64,000 bases of DNA from Salaquimonas sp. (GTDB taxonomy: Bacteria > Pseudomonadota > Alphaproteobacteria > Rhizobiales > Rhizobiaceae). Of this stretch, positions 1 to 10,732 are shown in pieces; within the stretch, counting starts at the first letter, position 1, and each line of letters starts with the position of its first letter. The position numbers were made by a program, and so were the translations under genes. The notes beneath the pieces were generated by a model. That model saw only the letters and a list, made by a program, of their open reading frames with translations. It did no database searches and was not told the DNA's origin. Where the stretch lies: the NCBI GenBank assembly GCA_022340185.1, contig JAJDOK010000071.1, forward strand, positions 1-64,000, in the 5' to 3' direction.

Positions 1-166
1 CGTCGCCAATCGACACCGCATCGTCCGGCGCATCGGTCGCGGCAAAGAAATGACCGCTCTGCTTGCGGCATTGGTTGCAATGGCAGGCGACGACCGGCCG
101 CATCGGGCCGGTCACCGCAAACGAGATCGCGCCGCACAGGCACGATCCCCGTCGAACTTCGTCCAT
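1..166 (-). CDS. GFA family / Mss4-like glutathione-dependent formaldehyde-activating protein (partial, runs off window start)
   Basis: Reverse-strand translation from ATG at 166: MDEVRRGSCLCGAISFAVTGPMRPVVACHCNQCRKQSGHFFAATDAPDD; CxCG and CHCxxC motifs typical of the GFA family. Confidence 0.85.
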   Translation of the reverse strand, partial: MDEVRRGSCLCGAISFAVTGPMRPVVACHCNQCRKQSGHFFAATDAPDDAVSIGD

Positions 167-258
167 TATCCGTCCCCCTGATTGCCAGCACGGCCATCAC
201 GGGAACTTTTACCGGATCGGTACTACCTTGAAAGTGCCAAAAGCGTCAGCCGGCTGAT

Positions 259-510
259 CTATTGGGCCATGGCTGCCTTGCTGGCGGCCTCCAGATGCAT
301 GGCACAATCGTCATCCATGCCGCCGGCCATCTTTTCCTTGGCCATGTCGAGTTCCATCTTGGCCTTTTCCATGTTGGCCTCGGGCGCCATCTTCACCTGT
401 TCGGCGACCTTCATGACGGTATCGTTGTCGCATTTCATCATGTCCATGGCTCCGGCCGATCCGGCACTGACGAAACCGAGAACTGCTGCAGTCGCGATCA
501 TTTTCAACAT
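259..510 (-). CDS. small secreted methionine-rich hypothetical protein
   Basis: ORF 259..537; likely start MLKMIATAAVLGFVSAGSAGA (signal peptide) followed by a Met/Lys/Asp-rich mature region. Confidence 0.65.
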   Translation of the reverse strand: MLKMIATAAVLGFVSAGSAGAMDMMKCDNDTVMKVAEQVKMAPEANMEKAKMELDMAKEKMAGGMDDDCAMHLEAASKAAMAQ

Positions 511-639
511 GTCATACCTCTTGCGGTTGCATTTCACCCAATATCAGGCTGGCGCAACGCTAGAGGTTCGCGGCGATCACGCGTAAATAAAGAGCGCGTC
601 ATTCACGCGATTGTTTCCGCGCGTGATCGAATCTGGCCG

Positions 640-674
640 CAAAAAACGCCGGGCGCGGATTGCGCACCCGGCGT
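640..674 (-). terminator. Rho-independent terminator downstream of class II DAHP synthase
   Basis: ACGCCGGG...CCCGGCGT 8-bp stem followed on the minus strand by TTTTTT. Confidence 0.8.
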
Positions 675-706
675 CCGGATTTACGGATTTTGTGAGAGCG
701 AACCGG

Positions 707-2089
707 TCAGGCGCTCGCCGCCACCTTCTGTTCGACCGCCGGCTGCTCAACCTGCAGCAATTCGGCGATCAGGAAGGCCAGTTCCAGCGACTGGCTGGCA
801 TTGAGCCGCGGGTCGCAATGGGTGTGGTAACGGTCCTTCAGGTCTTCCTCGCTGACGGCGCGCGCGCCGCCCGTGCATTCGGTCACGTCCTTGCCGGTCA
901 TCTCGAAATGCACGCCGCCGGGATACGTGCCTTCGGCGCGATGGATCTGGAAGAACTCCTGCACCTCCTGCAGCACGCGATCGAACGGCCGTGTCTTGAA
1001 GCCGGTCGCCGACGAGATCGTGTTGCCATGCATCGGATCGCAGCTCCACACCACCTTGCGGCCTTCGCGCACGACAGCGCGGATGAGCCCGGGCAGATGA
1101 TCTCCGACCTTGCCGGCGCCAAAGCGGTTGATCAGCGTCAGCCGTCCCGCCTCGTTATCCGGATTCAGGATATCGATGAGTTGCAGCAGGTCATCCGGTG
1201 TCATCGACGGGCCGCATTTGACCCCGATCGGGTTCTTGATGCCGCGGAAATATTCGACATGGGCATGGTCTGGCTGGCGCGTGCGGTCGCCGATCCAGAT
1301 CATGTGGCCCGAGGTCGAATAATAGTCGCCCGAGGTGGAATCGACGCGCGTCATCGCCTGTTCGTAACCGAGCAGCAGCGCTTCGTGGCTGGTGTAGAAA
1401 TCGGTCTCGCGCAGCCGCTGATATTCGTCGGCCGAAAAACCGACCGCCTTCATGAAGCGCAGTGTCTGGCTGATCCGGTCGGCCAACTGGCGGTAGCGGT
1501 CGGACTGAGGTGAATTGTCGATGAAGCCGAGCATCCACTGATGCACATGCTCCAGATTGGCGTAGCCGCCCTGGGCAAAAGCGCGCAACAGGTTCAGCGT
1601 CGCCGCCGACTGGCGGTAGGCCATGATCTGGCGTTCCGGATCGGGAATGCGCGCAGCGTCGGTGAATTCGATGCCGTTGACGATGTCGCCACGATAGCTC
1701 GGCAGCGTCACCTCGCCCTGCGTCTCGGTCGGTGAGGAGCGCGGCTTGGCGAACTGTCCGGCGACGCGGCCGACCTTGACCACCGGCTTAGCCGCGGCAA
1801 AGGTCAACACCACCGACATCTGCAGGAAGAGACGGAAGAAATCGCGGATATTGTCCGCGCCATGTTCGGCAAAGCTTTCGGCGCAATCGCCGCCCTGCAG
1901 CAGAAACGCCTCACCCTCGGCCACCTGGGCCAGCCCCTTCTTCAGCGCACGCGCTTCACCTGCAAATACCAGCGGCGGATAGCTGGCAAGCCGGCCTTCG
2001 ACGGCGGCGAGCGCTTCGGCATCTGGATATTCGGGCACCTGTACGATCGGTTTCGAACGCCAGGAATCGGGGGTCCACTTCGCGGCCAT
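707..2089 (-). CDS. aroG: class II 3-deoxy-7-phosphoheptulonate (DAHP) synthase
   Basis: 460 aa; [56 protein letters not shown] motifs; AAGGAGG before the ATG. Confidence 0.95.
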   Translation of the reverse strand: MAAKWTPDSWRSKPIVQVPEYPDAEALAAVEGRLASYPPLVFAGEARALKKGLAQVAEGEAFLLQGGDCAESFAEHGADNIRDFFRLFLQMSVVLTFAAAKPVVKVGRVAGQFAKPRSSPTETQGEVTLPSYRGDIVNGIEFTDAARIPDPERQIMAYRQSAATLNLLRAFAQGGYANLEHVHQWMLGFIDNSPQSDRYRQLADRISQTLRFMKAVGFSADEYQRLRETDFYTSHEALLLGYEQAMTRVDSTSGDYYSTSGHMIWIGDRTRQPDHAHVEYFRGIKNPIGVKCGPSMTPDDLLQLIDILNPDNEAGRLTLINRFGAGKVGDHLPGLIRAVVREGRKVVWSCDPMHGNTISSATGFKTRPFDRVLQEVQEFFQIHRAEGTYPGGVHFEMTGKDVTECTGGARAVSEEDLKDRYHTHCDPRLNASQSLELAFLIAELLQVEQPAVEQKVAASA

Positions 2090-2226
2090 GGCCGCCTCCT
2101 TGCATCAAACTGGTTACTGCAGTGGCGGAACGCTCGCGCGCCCGCGCCTTTGGAATGCGGCGTTATAGCGATGCATTCCCGCCGCGTCACCCCAAATGTC
2201 GTCGGGAATGACGTTGCGGCAGGTAG

Positions 2227-2835
2227 CTACGGGGAGGCAAAGCGCACCCCCGCCTGTTTCAGCAGATCGTCGAAACGCGAGGCTGTGTGCGGGTCGACCG
2301 TCACGGTGCGCTTGTAGATCGGCTGATGGCGGTCGGCGACGATGGCGCGATCGAACCCGATGGTGGTCTCAAAAAAATGCAGCAGGCCCTCCTCGCCGAA
2401 TTCGGCAAGGAACCCGGCCATCACCGCATCGAGATAGCTTTGCAGCAGCATTGGCGGGCTTTCTTCACGCGCGCGCCGTCGACCGACATAAACATAGAGT
2501 TCGTCCGGCAATTGCTCGTGCACTTTCTCTTCGGGCCCAATGAAATCCAGCGCATCGCGCGCAATTCTGACCCGGTCGTAGCGCGCCTCGCGCTCATCGA
2601 CGCTGGCCAGGTGCTCGACCCTGTCGATCACAAGCATGCCGAGGATCGAACTTTCCGCATGTTCATGAACGGTCAGCAGCGCGATATCGGCGGGCTCGAC
2701 ACCATCTTCGCGCGCCTGCCAGTGCCTCCGCCAGCCCTGCAGGCTGGCCGGCACACTGGCCATGTAATCGGTTGCCAGCGTTTGCCGGTTGACCAGCGAA
2801 CCATAGCCGAAATAGCCGACCAGACCTTCGCTCAT
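2227..2835 (-). CDS. gamma-glutamylcyclotransferase-like protein
   Basis: 202 aa; N-terminal YFGYGSLVN motif of the GGCT-like fold. Confidence 0.7.
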   Translation of the reverse strand: MSEGLVGYFGYGSLVNRQTLATDYMASVPASLQGWRRHWQAREDGVEPADIALLTVHEHAESSILGMLVIDRVEHLASVDEREARYDRVRIARDALDFIGPEEKVHEQLPDELYVYVGRRRAREESPPMLLQSYLDAVMAGFLAEFGEEGLLHFFETTIGFDRAIVADRHQPIYKRTVTVDPHTASRFDDLLKQAGVRFASP

Positions 2836-2934
2836 GAAAGATTCTTCCCTTTGATTTCCGTATCTATGTAATACCGCCGTTCGGGCTTCACCAGATGCTT
2901 GACCCTTCCCCGACGACGCGTATCGTCACGCCCC

Positions 2935-3777
2935 ATGGAACACATCACCGTACCCACCGAAGACGGCCAAGACCTGCCTGCAACGCTGTTCGAGAGCAAT
3001 AGCGGCACGCGCGGAGAAGGACCCGCCATTCTCATTTCCTCGGCAACGGCGGTGCCGCGCAAGATCTACCGCCATTTCGCGCAATATCTCGCCGACAATG
3101 GCGCGCGGGCGGTGTTGACCTACGATTATCGTGGCATGACCAGACCCCATGGCGCGCGCCGGCGCCAGCTGCGCATGTCGGACTGGGCGATCCATGATCT
3201 GCCTGCCGCTGCAAAGACGCTGTCGCGGCATTGCCCCGACCATCCCATCGCCGGACTTGGCCATTCATTCGGCGGCCAGGCGCTAGGCCTGTCGGGCGCC
3301 GCCGACCGTTTCGTGCGCTACATGACGCTTGCCGCCGGCTCCGGTTACCTGCCGCTCATCAACGACACCGCCAAACTCAGGCTTTCGATGAACGTGTTCG
3401 GATATCCGCTGGCCTGGGCGCTCGGCTATCTGCCCGGATGGGCCGGCATGGGCGAGGACATACCGTTCGGCGCGTTCGACCAGTGGCGGCGCTGGTGCAA
3501 TTCGCCCGATTATTTCATGTCGGACCCGTCGCTGCCCGAAACCGGGCGTTTCGCGTCGGTCACCATTCCGATGGTCGCCGTCGGTTTCGAGGACGATCCC
3601 TGGGCGACGCGCGCCGCGATAGAGGCATTGGTGTCCTGGTACGAATACGCCGACATCAAGATCAGATGGTTCACACAGAAGGAAGCGGGCAGACCGGTGG
3701 GGCATTTCGGCTTTTTCAGGCCCGAGCAAAGCGAGGTGCTGTGGCCGCAGATCGCCGACTGGCTGATCAGGGCCTGA
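2935..3777 (+). CDS. alpha/beta hydrolase
   Basis: ORF 2899..3777, likely start MEHITVPTEDG; GLGHSFGGQ nucleophile elbow. Confidence 0.8.
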   Translation: MEHITVPTEDGQDLPATLFESNSGTRGEGPAILISSATAVPRKIYRHFAQYLADNGARAVLTYDYRGMTRPHGARRRQLRMSDWAIHDLPAAAKTLSRHCPDHPIAGLGHSFGGQALGLSGAADRFVRYMTLAAGSGYLPLINDTAKLRLSMNVFGYPLAWALGYLPGWAGMGEDIPFGAFDQWRRWCNSPDYFMSDPSLPETGRFASVTIPMVAVGFEDDPWATRAAIEALVSWYEYADIKIRWFTQKEAGRPVGHFGFFRPEQSEVLWPQIADWLIRA

Positions 3778-3780
3778 GTC

Positions 3781-5175
3781 CTAGTCCACCCGCTCGCCGT
3801 TCACGATCCGGTAGGACGGCTGATACATGGTGACCAGTTCTTCGGCCGCCGTCGGGTGCAGCGCCATGGTGCGGTCGAAATCGGCTTTGGTAGCGCCCAT
3901 CTTGAGCGCAATCGCCAGTGTCTGCGCCATTTCGCCAGCTTCCGGACCGGCGATATGGACACCGATGACGCGGTCGTTATCAGCATCGACGATGATCTTC
4001 ATCACCATTTTCTCGTCGCGGCCGGCAAGCGTGTTCTTCATCGGCGTGAAACGGGCAAGGAAGATGTTGAGCCGTTCGTACTCCATGCAGGCGGCATATT
4101 CGGGAAGGCCGACCGTACCGATTTCCGGTTGCGAGAACACGGCGGTCGGGACAAGTTCATGGTCGGGCGAGGTCGGATTGTCCCTGAACTCGGTCTCGAT
4201 CAGGCACATCGCCTCGTGAATGGCGACGGGCGTGAGCGCCATGCGGTCGGTGACGTCGCCGACGGCGAGGATAAACGGCACGCTGGACCGCGAGTATGGA
4301 TCGACCTTGATCTCGCCCTTGTGGCCGGTCTCCACACCTGCCTTTTCGAGCCCCAGTCCGGCGGTATAGGGCAAACGCCCGGCCGCCAGCATCACCGTTT
4401 CGCAGTCGATGACCGTGCCATCGTCGAGCTTCACCCGCCGCCCGAAAATGCCGCTCGCCTCGACCTCGGTGAAATGGCGGTTGAGGATGACGCGAACGCC
4501 GCGCTTGATCATGGTTTCCTGGACGAGACCACTTACATCGTGATCGAAACCGCGCAGGATGTGGTCGCCGCGATAGATCAGCGTGGTGGTTACGCCGAGG
4601 CCGGCAAAAATGCAGGCGAACTCCACCGCGATATAACCGCCGCCATAGATGACGATCGCTTTCGGCAGGCTTTCGAGGTGAAAGGTCTCGTTGGAGGTGA
4701 TGCAGTGCTGGTGCCCGGGCAGCGATTCGAGCTGATTGGCCACGCCACCGGTCGCAACCAGGATACGCTCCGCGCTGACCGTACGGCCCTGACCGAGAAG
4801 GTGGATCTCGTGCGGCCCCTCGAACACGGCGCGGCTTTCGAAGATTTCTGCGCCGTTGTTTTCAAGTCCCCTGCGGTAGAGCGCCTCCAGCCTGGCGACC
4901 TCCGTGTCCTTGTTGGCGACCAGCGTCGGCCAGTCGAACTCGGCCGGCCCCGCCCGCCAGCCGAAACCGGCTGAATCCTCGAACGCCTTGCCGAATTGCG
5001 AGGCGTAGACGAAGAGTTTTTTCGGTACGCAGCCGCGAATGACGCAGGTTCCGCCGAACCGGTATTCCTCGGCAATCCCGACGCGTTTGCCCAGTCCCGC
5101 GGCAAGCCTGCCTGCACGCACACCGCCCGATCCGCCGCCGATGACGAACAGGTCATAATCATAGGCTTCGCTCAT
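3781..5175 (-). CDS. gor: glutathione-disulfide reductase
   Basis: 464 aa; GGGSGGVRAGRLAA, GGTCVIRGCVPKKL redox-active disulfide, C-terminal HPTAAEELVTM. Confidence 0.93.
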   Translation of the reverse strand: MSEAYDYDLFVIGGGSGGVRAGRLAAGLGKRVGIAEEYRFGGTCVIRGCVPKKLFVYASQFGKAFEDSAGFGWRAGPAEFDWPTLVANKDTEVARLEALYRRGLENNGAEIFESRAVFEGPHEIHLLGQGRTVSAERILVATGGVANQLESLPGHQHCITSNETFHLESLPKAIVIYGGGYIAVEFACIFAGLGVTTTLIYRGDHILRGFDHDVSGLVQETMIKRGVRVILNRHFTEVEASGIFGRRVKLDDGTVIDCETVMLAAGRLPYTAGLGLEKAGVETGHKGEIKVDPYSRSSVPFILAVGDVTDRMALTPVAIHEAMCLIETEFRDNPTSPDHELVPTAVFSQPEIGTVGLPEYAACMEYERLNIFLARFTPMKNTLAGRDEKMVMKIIVDADNDRVIGVHIAGPEAGEMAQTLAIALKMGATKADFDRTMALHPTAAEELVTMYQPSYRIVNGERVD

Positions 5176-5255
5176 GTGATGCGGCTCGTCACTTCAACCC
5201 CGATCCGGATTTGCCCGGCATTCGCAAAAAAGAGGCGCGGCTACGCGCACGTCGG

Positions 5256-5768
5256 CTATTGCATACCGGCTTCCTGGAGTTTCTTGGTGACTCCCTGCTG
5301 CAGATCGCGCCGGATGCCGTTGGTCCACACGCGCGCGGCCTGATCGATGGAACGTGCCACCACGGGCGTTTGCTCGATCAGTTTCTTGCCGGTTTCAGAG
5401 GTGTAGAAGGCGGTGATGGCTTTCAGTTCGTCGATGGTGAAGATGCGAGCGTAGGCGCGTGCCACCTCGTCTTCAAGATCGCCACGGCGCGGGGCGAGCG
5501 AGATCGCCACTTCGTCAACGATGTCGGAAATCTGGTCCGCTTCGTCAGGACGGTTGGCAATCAGCTGCTTCTTGGCGTTTTCGGCCAGGCTCGGGAGTAT
5601 GTTGTCCAGCGTCCGGGTCGATTTCGAAGCGGCCACCGCCTGTTTGGCAATCTTCAACTGCTCTTCCGAGACTTCCTGCGCCTGTGTGAAATTCGCTGCC
5701 ATAACGACAAGAACAAATGCCGCGGCAAGGCTTGCCATCACATGTGCGAAACTTCTGGATCGGTACAT
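5256..5768 (-). CDS. DUF2059 domain-containing secreted protein
   Basis: ORF 5256..5963 with likely start MYRSRSFAHVMASLAAAFVLVVMAANFTQA; FYTSETGKKLIEQTP is DUF2059-like. Confidence 0.75.
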   Translation of the reverse strand: MYRSRSFAHVMASLAAAFVLVVMAANFTQAQEVSEEQLKIAKQAVAASKSTRTLDNILPSLAENAKKQLIANRPDEADQISDIVDEVAISLAPRRGDLEDEVARAYARIFTIDELKAITAFYTSETGKKLIEQTPVVARSIDQAARVWTNGIRRDLQQGVTKKLQEAGMQ

Positions 5769-5790
5769 TTTCCTGGTCTCCACTAAATTC

Positions 5791-6504
5791 TCAAGTCGGT
5801 TCGCCGGATGCCGCGCTCCTGCGCAATTCGCGTATGCCCGCTTCCTCGGCGACAATCGCCAAGTCGGCCATGCCGATGAACAGACCATGTTGCACGACGC
5901 CCGGAATGTCGAGAAGCGCGCGCGACAGCGCCCTTGCGTCACCAATGCGGCCAAAAGATGCATCGATCAGATAATGGCCTTCGTCGGTAACCAGCATTTC
6001 ATCTCCCTGCATGCGCGCCTTCAGCGCTTCGGGCAAGCCGAGGCCGCGCGCGACGCGGGCGATTGCCAGTTTCGTTGCCTGGAAGCCGAAACGGTTCACC
6101 TCGATCGGCAGCGCAAAGGCGCCAAGCGTTTCGACCAGCTTTGAGGCGTCGGCGATAACGATCATGCGCTTCGAGGCAGCCGCCACGATCTTTTCGCGCA
6201 ACAATGCCGCGCCGCCTCCCTTGATAAGGCTCAATTCCGCATCGATCTCGTCGGCGCCGTCGATCGTCAGGTCCAGTTCGGGCTGGCTGTCGAGCGTCGA
6301 CATCGGCACGCCGTGTTCCTCGCACAGCGACTGGGAACGGCTCGATGTCGCCACGCCGACAACCGAAAACCCTTCCGCGACACGCCTCGCCAGTAGCCGG
6401 ATGAATTCTTCCGCCGTCGAACCCGTGCCGATGCCGACGCGCATGCCGTCCTCGACATGTTCCAGCGCTGCCCGCGCGGCGGCGATCTTCAGGTTGACGC
6501 TCAT
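5791..6504 (-). CDS. rpiA: ribose-5-phosphate isomerase A
   Basis: Likely start [50 protein letters not shown] motifs. Confidence 0.93.
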   Translation of the reverse strand: MSVNLKIAAARAALEHVEDGMRVGIGTGSTAEEFIRLLARRVAEGFSVVGVATSSRSQSLCEEHGVPMSTLDSQPELDLTIDGADEIDAELSLIKGGGAALLREKIVAAASKRMIVIADASKLVETLGAFALPIEVNRFGFQATKLAIARVARGLGLPEALKARMQGDEMLVTDEGHYLIDASFGRIGDARALSRALLDIPGVVQHGLFIGMADLAIVAEEAGIRELRRSAASGEPT

Positions 6505-6692
6505 CTCGATCCGGTTGTTTCCGTGAAGCCACACTTGCGGCAGATGCCGGGGTCGCGCTCCGCCTATCACGGCGATAGCGCGATTTCCAGTCCGCAGGAC
6601 ATCGCTGTCGCTACTGCGACAAGGCGGCGTTTGCATCGGTTCCGTCCAGCATCTACATCTGGCCTTCCGATCATGCAGCCGACATCCGATAC

Positions 6693-7379
6693 ATGCCCGC
6701 TTCTCCCCCCCTGCTGGTCCTCGACCTCGACGGAACCCTGGCAGACACCAGTCGCGACCTTCTTCCCGTCCTCAATCGCGTGACGGCAAAGGTCGGGTTG
6801 CCCCCCATCGGCATGGAAAATGTCGGCCAAGTCGTCGGTCATGGCGCCAAGGCGATGATCGCGCGCGCTTTCGCCTTTCACGATCAGCAAGCAGATGACG
6901 GCCTGGTCGACCGGCTGTTCGACGATTTTCTCGTCGATTACGAGGCCAATATCGCCGTCAACACCGTTCTGTACGAAGGGGCAGCGCAAGCACTCGATCG
7001 CTTTGCCGAAAATGGCTGGCGTCTGGCGGTCTGCACCAACAAGCTGGAACATCTTGCCCGCCAGCTTCTCGACGCGCTCGGCCAGTCCGGCCGCTTCGCC
7101 GCGATTACCGGCGGCGACACCTTCGACTATCGCAAGCCCGATCCCCGCCACCTGACACGGACGGTGGCGCTGGCTGGCGGCGCTCCGGGAAAAACGATCA
7201 TGGTCGGCGATTCGATAACCGACATCACGACAGCCCGGTCGGCGCAAATCCCCGTTATTGCCGTCGAATTCGGCTATTCCGACATTCCCGCAGACGAATT
7301 GGGCGCCGATCGCGTGATCGCCCGTTTCGCCGAACTTTGGCAGGTTGTTGGTGACCTGACCGCGGACGTCGGCTGGTAG
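6693..7379 (+). CDS. gph: phosphoglycolate phosphatase, HAD superfamily
   Basis: 228 aa; [26 protein letters not shown] motifs. Confidence 0.88.
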   Translation: MPASPPLLVLDLDGTLADTSRDLLPVLNRVTAKVGLPPIGMENVGQVVGHGAKAMIARAFAFHDQQADDGLVDRLFDDFLVDYEANIAVNTVLYEGAAQALDRFAENGWRLAVCTNKLEHLARQLLDALGQSGRFAAITGGDTFDYRKPDPRHLTRTVALAGGAPGKTIMVGDSITDITTARSAQIPVIAVEFGYSDIPADELGADRVIARFAELWQVVGDLTADVGW

Positions 7380-7408
7380 TCATCCGAAGCGGCAAGCCGG
7401 CCGGTAAC

Positions 7409-9556
7409 TCAGCCAGCTGATGCCTCCCGATAGAACGATTCGGCCCCGTCGCTTTCAGTATGGCGGCTGGTCAGCCAGTTCAGGAATTCGCCCACCGGCA
7501 TCGGTTGGCCGATCAGATAACCCTGAACGCGATCGCAGCCGCCATCCCGCAGGAATTTCAACTGCGCCTCGGTTTCGACTCCCACAGCCACCGTCTCGTA
7601 TTCGAGGCTTTTGGCGAGCGCCAGGACGGCACCGATGGTCCTGCGGCCCCAGTCATCGCCCGACTCCTGAAGCGACTCGACGAAGGAGCGGTCGATTTTC
7701 ACGATGTCGAGCCGCATGCGGCCGAGATAGGAGAGATTCGACTGGCCCGTCCCGAAATCATCGACGGCAATACGCACTCCTGCCCGCTTGAGCCGCCGGA
7801 AATGTTCCAGCGTACGGCGTTGATCGACCATCAGAGCTTCTTCGCTGATCTCCAGTTGCAGGTGCTCGGCCTTGATTCGGCAGCTCTGGATGGCATCCAG
7901 CACTTTTTGCGCGAAATCCGCTTGCTCGAACTGGGTGGGTGAAACATTGACGGCGACAGGCACATCGAAGCCGGCCTCGTTGAATTCGTGCACTCTCTCG
8001 CAGGCTGCCTTGAGCACCCAAGAGCCCAACGGAAAAACAAGACCGCTCTTCTCTGCGACCTTGATGAATTCGCCCGGATCGATCATGCCCTTCACCGGAT
8101 GGCTCCAGCGCACCAGAGCCTCGGCAGAGACAATCTCGCCGGACCGCGCGTCGACGATCGGCTGGAAATAGAGCTCCAGTTCCTCGCGTGCCAGTGCCCG
8201 GCGAAGGTCCGATTCGACTTCCAGCCTCCTGGCCGCGTGCTGGTTGAGTTCATCCGAATAGAACCGGTAGGTGTTCTTGCCTTCCTCCTTGGCCTGATAC
8301 ATCGCCATGTCCGCGCTCTTGAGGATGGAATGATAATCCGATCCGTCACGTGGATAGGTGGCGATGCCGATCGAGGCGCCCAGGCTGACTTCCGTGCCGT
8401 CGACGATGAAAAGTTCGCCAGTCGCGGCAATGATCCGCCGGGCCACGCTCGCCGCGTCGGTTTCTTCGCGGATTTCCTCGAGCAGGACAGTGAACTCGTC
8501 TCCCCCGAGGCGGGCAAATACCTGCTTGTCGGAACCGGCCTCGCGCGGCTCGAATTCCTTTCCGTGCTCCCATGCGATCGCATCGTTGGCCCGGATGATC
8601 TTGGCCACCCGTTCCGAGAACTGCCTCAGCAGACGGTCGCCGACTCCATGACCCAGCGTGTCGTTGACACGCTTGAAACCGTCAAGATCGACGAACAATA
8701 CCGCTCCGGAGGAACCGACGCGTTCGGCACGCTTGATCGCGCGGATTACCTCACCCTTGAAAAACTCCCGATTGGGCAACTGCGTGATGCGATCGACATA
8801 GGCCAGTTCGTAGATTCGCTCGATATCATTCCTGACCTTGCCGATCAGGCGCTGCAGCGATTCGCCAAGCAGCCGAACTTCCTTGAAGCCACCGACGTCC
8901 ACCTTCTGGTCGAGATCGCCGTCAGCAAATTTCATGACCGCCCTGCGAAGTTTTTTGAGTGGTTGGGAAACCCGATTGGCCAATGCCAGTGACAGCAACC
9001 CTGCCGCGGCCAGAACCGGCAGGATGGCTGTCAGATTGGGCAGCATCACCGACAGGGCGGTATTGACCACGCTGGGGTTGCGTGACCAAACGGCAACGGA
9101 ACCCACCACCCGATCGCCGGAAACCAGTGGCGTGGCGACCTCGACACCCTTTCCGCCGAACTGATGCTCGGTTTGCCCGGATCTGAGCGACTTCATCTGC
9201 ATCTGTGACTGCATCGTGACCGGCAGCGGTGCAAATGTCGTTCCACGATTGTCGATCTGGAAATTCAGTTCACGATCGACCAGCGAGGCCCCGACCACAT
9301 CCTTGTGGCTGCGCACGGCGGCCAGGACATTCCGCATTTCATCGAGATCGCCTTTCGCGAACCCTCCCTCGAGCGAGCGGGCGGCGATGGAAGTGATGGC
9401 CAGCGCATCATTCAGTTTTTCGGAACGCTCCCGCTTCATCTCGGTCGATGTGTCGACGACCTGCAGCGCAACGAACAGAGTCAGCCCCGTCATCGCGATA
9501 AGCGCGACGAGCTGGAACCTGAATCCGCCAAACTGTCTGTACAAGCGCTCGAGCAT
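7409..9556 (-). CDS. membrane-bound GGDEF/EAL bifunctional c-di-GMP protein with HAMP-like linker
   Basis: 715 aa; N-terminal TM and periplasmic region, ARLGGDEFTVLL, SAEALVRWSHP (EAL), DDFGTG. Confidence 0.92.
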   Translation of the reverse strand: MLERLYRQFGGFRFQLVALIAMTGLTLFVALQVVDTSTEMKRERSEKLNDALAITSIAARSLEGGFAKGDLDEMRNVLAAVRSHKDVVGASLVDRELNFQIDNRGTTFAPLPVTMQSQMQMKSLRSGQTEHQFGGKGVEVATPLVSGDRVVGSVAVWSRNPSVVNTALSVMLPNLTAILPVLAAAGLLSLALANRVSQPLKKLRRAVMKFADGDLDQKVDVGGFKEVRLLGESLQRLIGKVRNDIERIYELAYVDRITQLPNREFFKGEVIRAIKRAERVGSSGAVLFVDLDGFKRVNDTLGHGVGDRLLRQFSERVAKIIRANDAIAWEHGKEFEPREAGSDKQVFARLGGDEFTVLLEEIREETDAASVARRIIAATGELFIVDGTEVSLGASIGIATYPRDGSDYHSILKSADMAMYQAKEEGKNTYRFYSDELNQHAARRLEVESDLRRALAREELELYFQPIVDARSGEIVSAEALVRWSHPVKGMIDPGEFIKVAEKSGLVFPLGSWVLKAACERVHEFNEAGFDVPVAVNVSPTQFEQADFAQKVLDAIQSCRIKAEHLQLEISEEALMVDQRRTLEHFRRLKRAGVRIAVDDFGTGQSNLSYLGRMRLDIVKIDRSFVESLQESGDDWGRRTIGAVLALAKSLEYETVAVGVETEAQLKFLRDGGCDRVQGYLIGQPMPVGEFLNWLTSRHTESDGAESFYREASAG

Positions 9557-9772
9557 GAAACATCCAAACAGCGCGACAGCCAGCCAGGAGCCGCCCCGCC
9601 GTTTTCCGGGCTATCATTGCAGCGCCTAAATTCGGTAAACGAACGGGAAAACAGTACCTTCCACCGGCTGTATTCTCTTCTTAACCTTACCGGCGAGCCA
9701 AGCAAAAAGATAAAACTGAAGGATTTGTTCTCGCAGGAGAAATACTTCTCCGTCATCAATCTTCACGTCAAA

Positions 9773-10687
9773 TCAGCCGACCAGCGCCAACCGGCGTTCG
9801 CCGGGCGCGAATGAGGCGATCCGGGCACGGACTTCCCTGTCGGCCAGGATGCGCCGATGGCCGAGCCCGTCAGCAAGGAACAGCCTGGCATTCGGCGCAC
9901 AAGCGGCATAGGCTCTCGCCTCGCGCACCGGCACCTCCTTGTCGTCGGGAGCATGGATGATCAACGCGGGAATGTCGGTCTCGCAAAGCTGGCGCGCGCC
10001 GACGAACTGGTCGAGCGGCCGCCCGGCGATCCGTCCGATATGGTCGCTAAGCGCCTCGAAGCTCTTCGGCCCGAGCCCGATCGTATCGCCGAACTGGCGG
10101 AAAATGGCAGGCAGCGAATTCGGCGCGGAAATCAACACCAGCCTATCGGCGCCCACCGGCGCAATGCCGGCGATCGAACCATATACCGCATTGACGGCTA
10201 CCGCCCCGCCGAAAGAATGACCGGCAATGATTTCGAACGGGCCGAACCGCTGTTCCACCGCATGGATTGCGGCAACCGCATCACCCATGTGAAGCCTTCT
10301 GCCGGGCGATTGCCCATGTCCGGGCAGATCGACGGCGACGACCGTGAAGCCGCAATCGCGCAGCGCGGCAATCACGCCGCGCATATGTTCCGTGCGCGAG
10401 CGCCAGCCATGGATGACCATCGCCATGCGCTTGTGCTGGTTGTCGGCGGCTGGAGAAAATTCGTGCGCAACCACAGTCTGGCCTTGATGGCTCGCCAGAT
10501 AGTGCCGGCGTGCCTCGGCCATGAACGGTCCGGCTGCGTCGATCACCGCCTTTTCCCTGGGAGACGGTTTTGCCGGGTTCGGTGTACGGCAGAACAGGGC
10601 GAATGCCGCCCTGCCCGCGATACTTGGCGCGAAATGCTCAATTGTGCCAAAAAGGAATCGGATAAATGCCAGACCGAAGGTTGCCAT
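9773..10687 (-). CDS. alpha/beta hydrolase
   Basis: 304 aa; VVAVDLPGHGQSPGR, IAGHSFGGAVAVN, VPVREARAYA. Confidence 0.85.
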   Translation of the reverse strand: MATFGLAFIRFLFGTIEHFAPSIAGRAAFALFCRTPNPAKPSPREKAVIDAAGPFMAEARRHYLASHQGQTVVAHEFSPAADNQHKRMAMVIHGWRSRTEHMRGVIAALRDCGFTVVAVDLPGHGQSPGRRLHMGDAVAAIHAVEQRFGPFEIIAGHSFGGAVAVNAVYGSIAGIAPVGADRLVLISAPNSLPAIFRQFGDTIGLGPKSFEALSDHIGRIAGRPLDQFVGARQLCETDIPALIIHAPDDKEVPVREARAYAACAPNARLFLADGLGHRRILADREVRARIASFAPGERRLALVG

Positions 10688-10718
10688 GACGGTGCTCCCG
10701 GATTCGATCGCTGAAATA

Positions 10719-10732
10719 GTTCAAACATGAAC
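10719..10732. promoter_or_regulatory. palindrome overlapping the marR start codon, candidate autoregulatory operator
   Basis: GTTCA-AACA-TGAAC perfect 5+5 inverted repeat between divergent genes, spanning the ATG at 10727. Confidence 0.4.
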
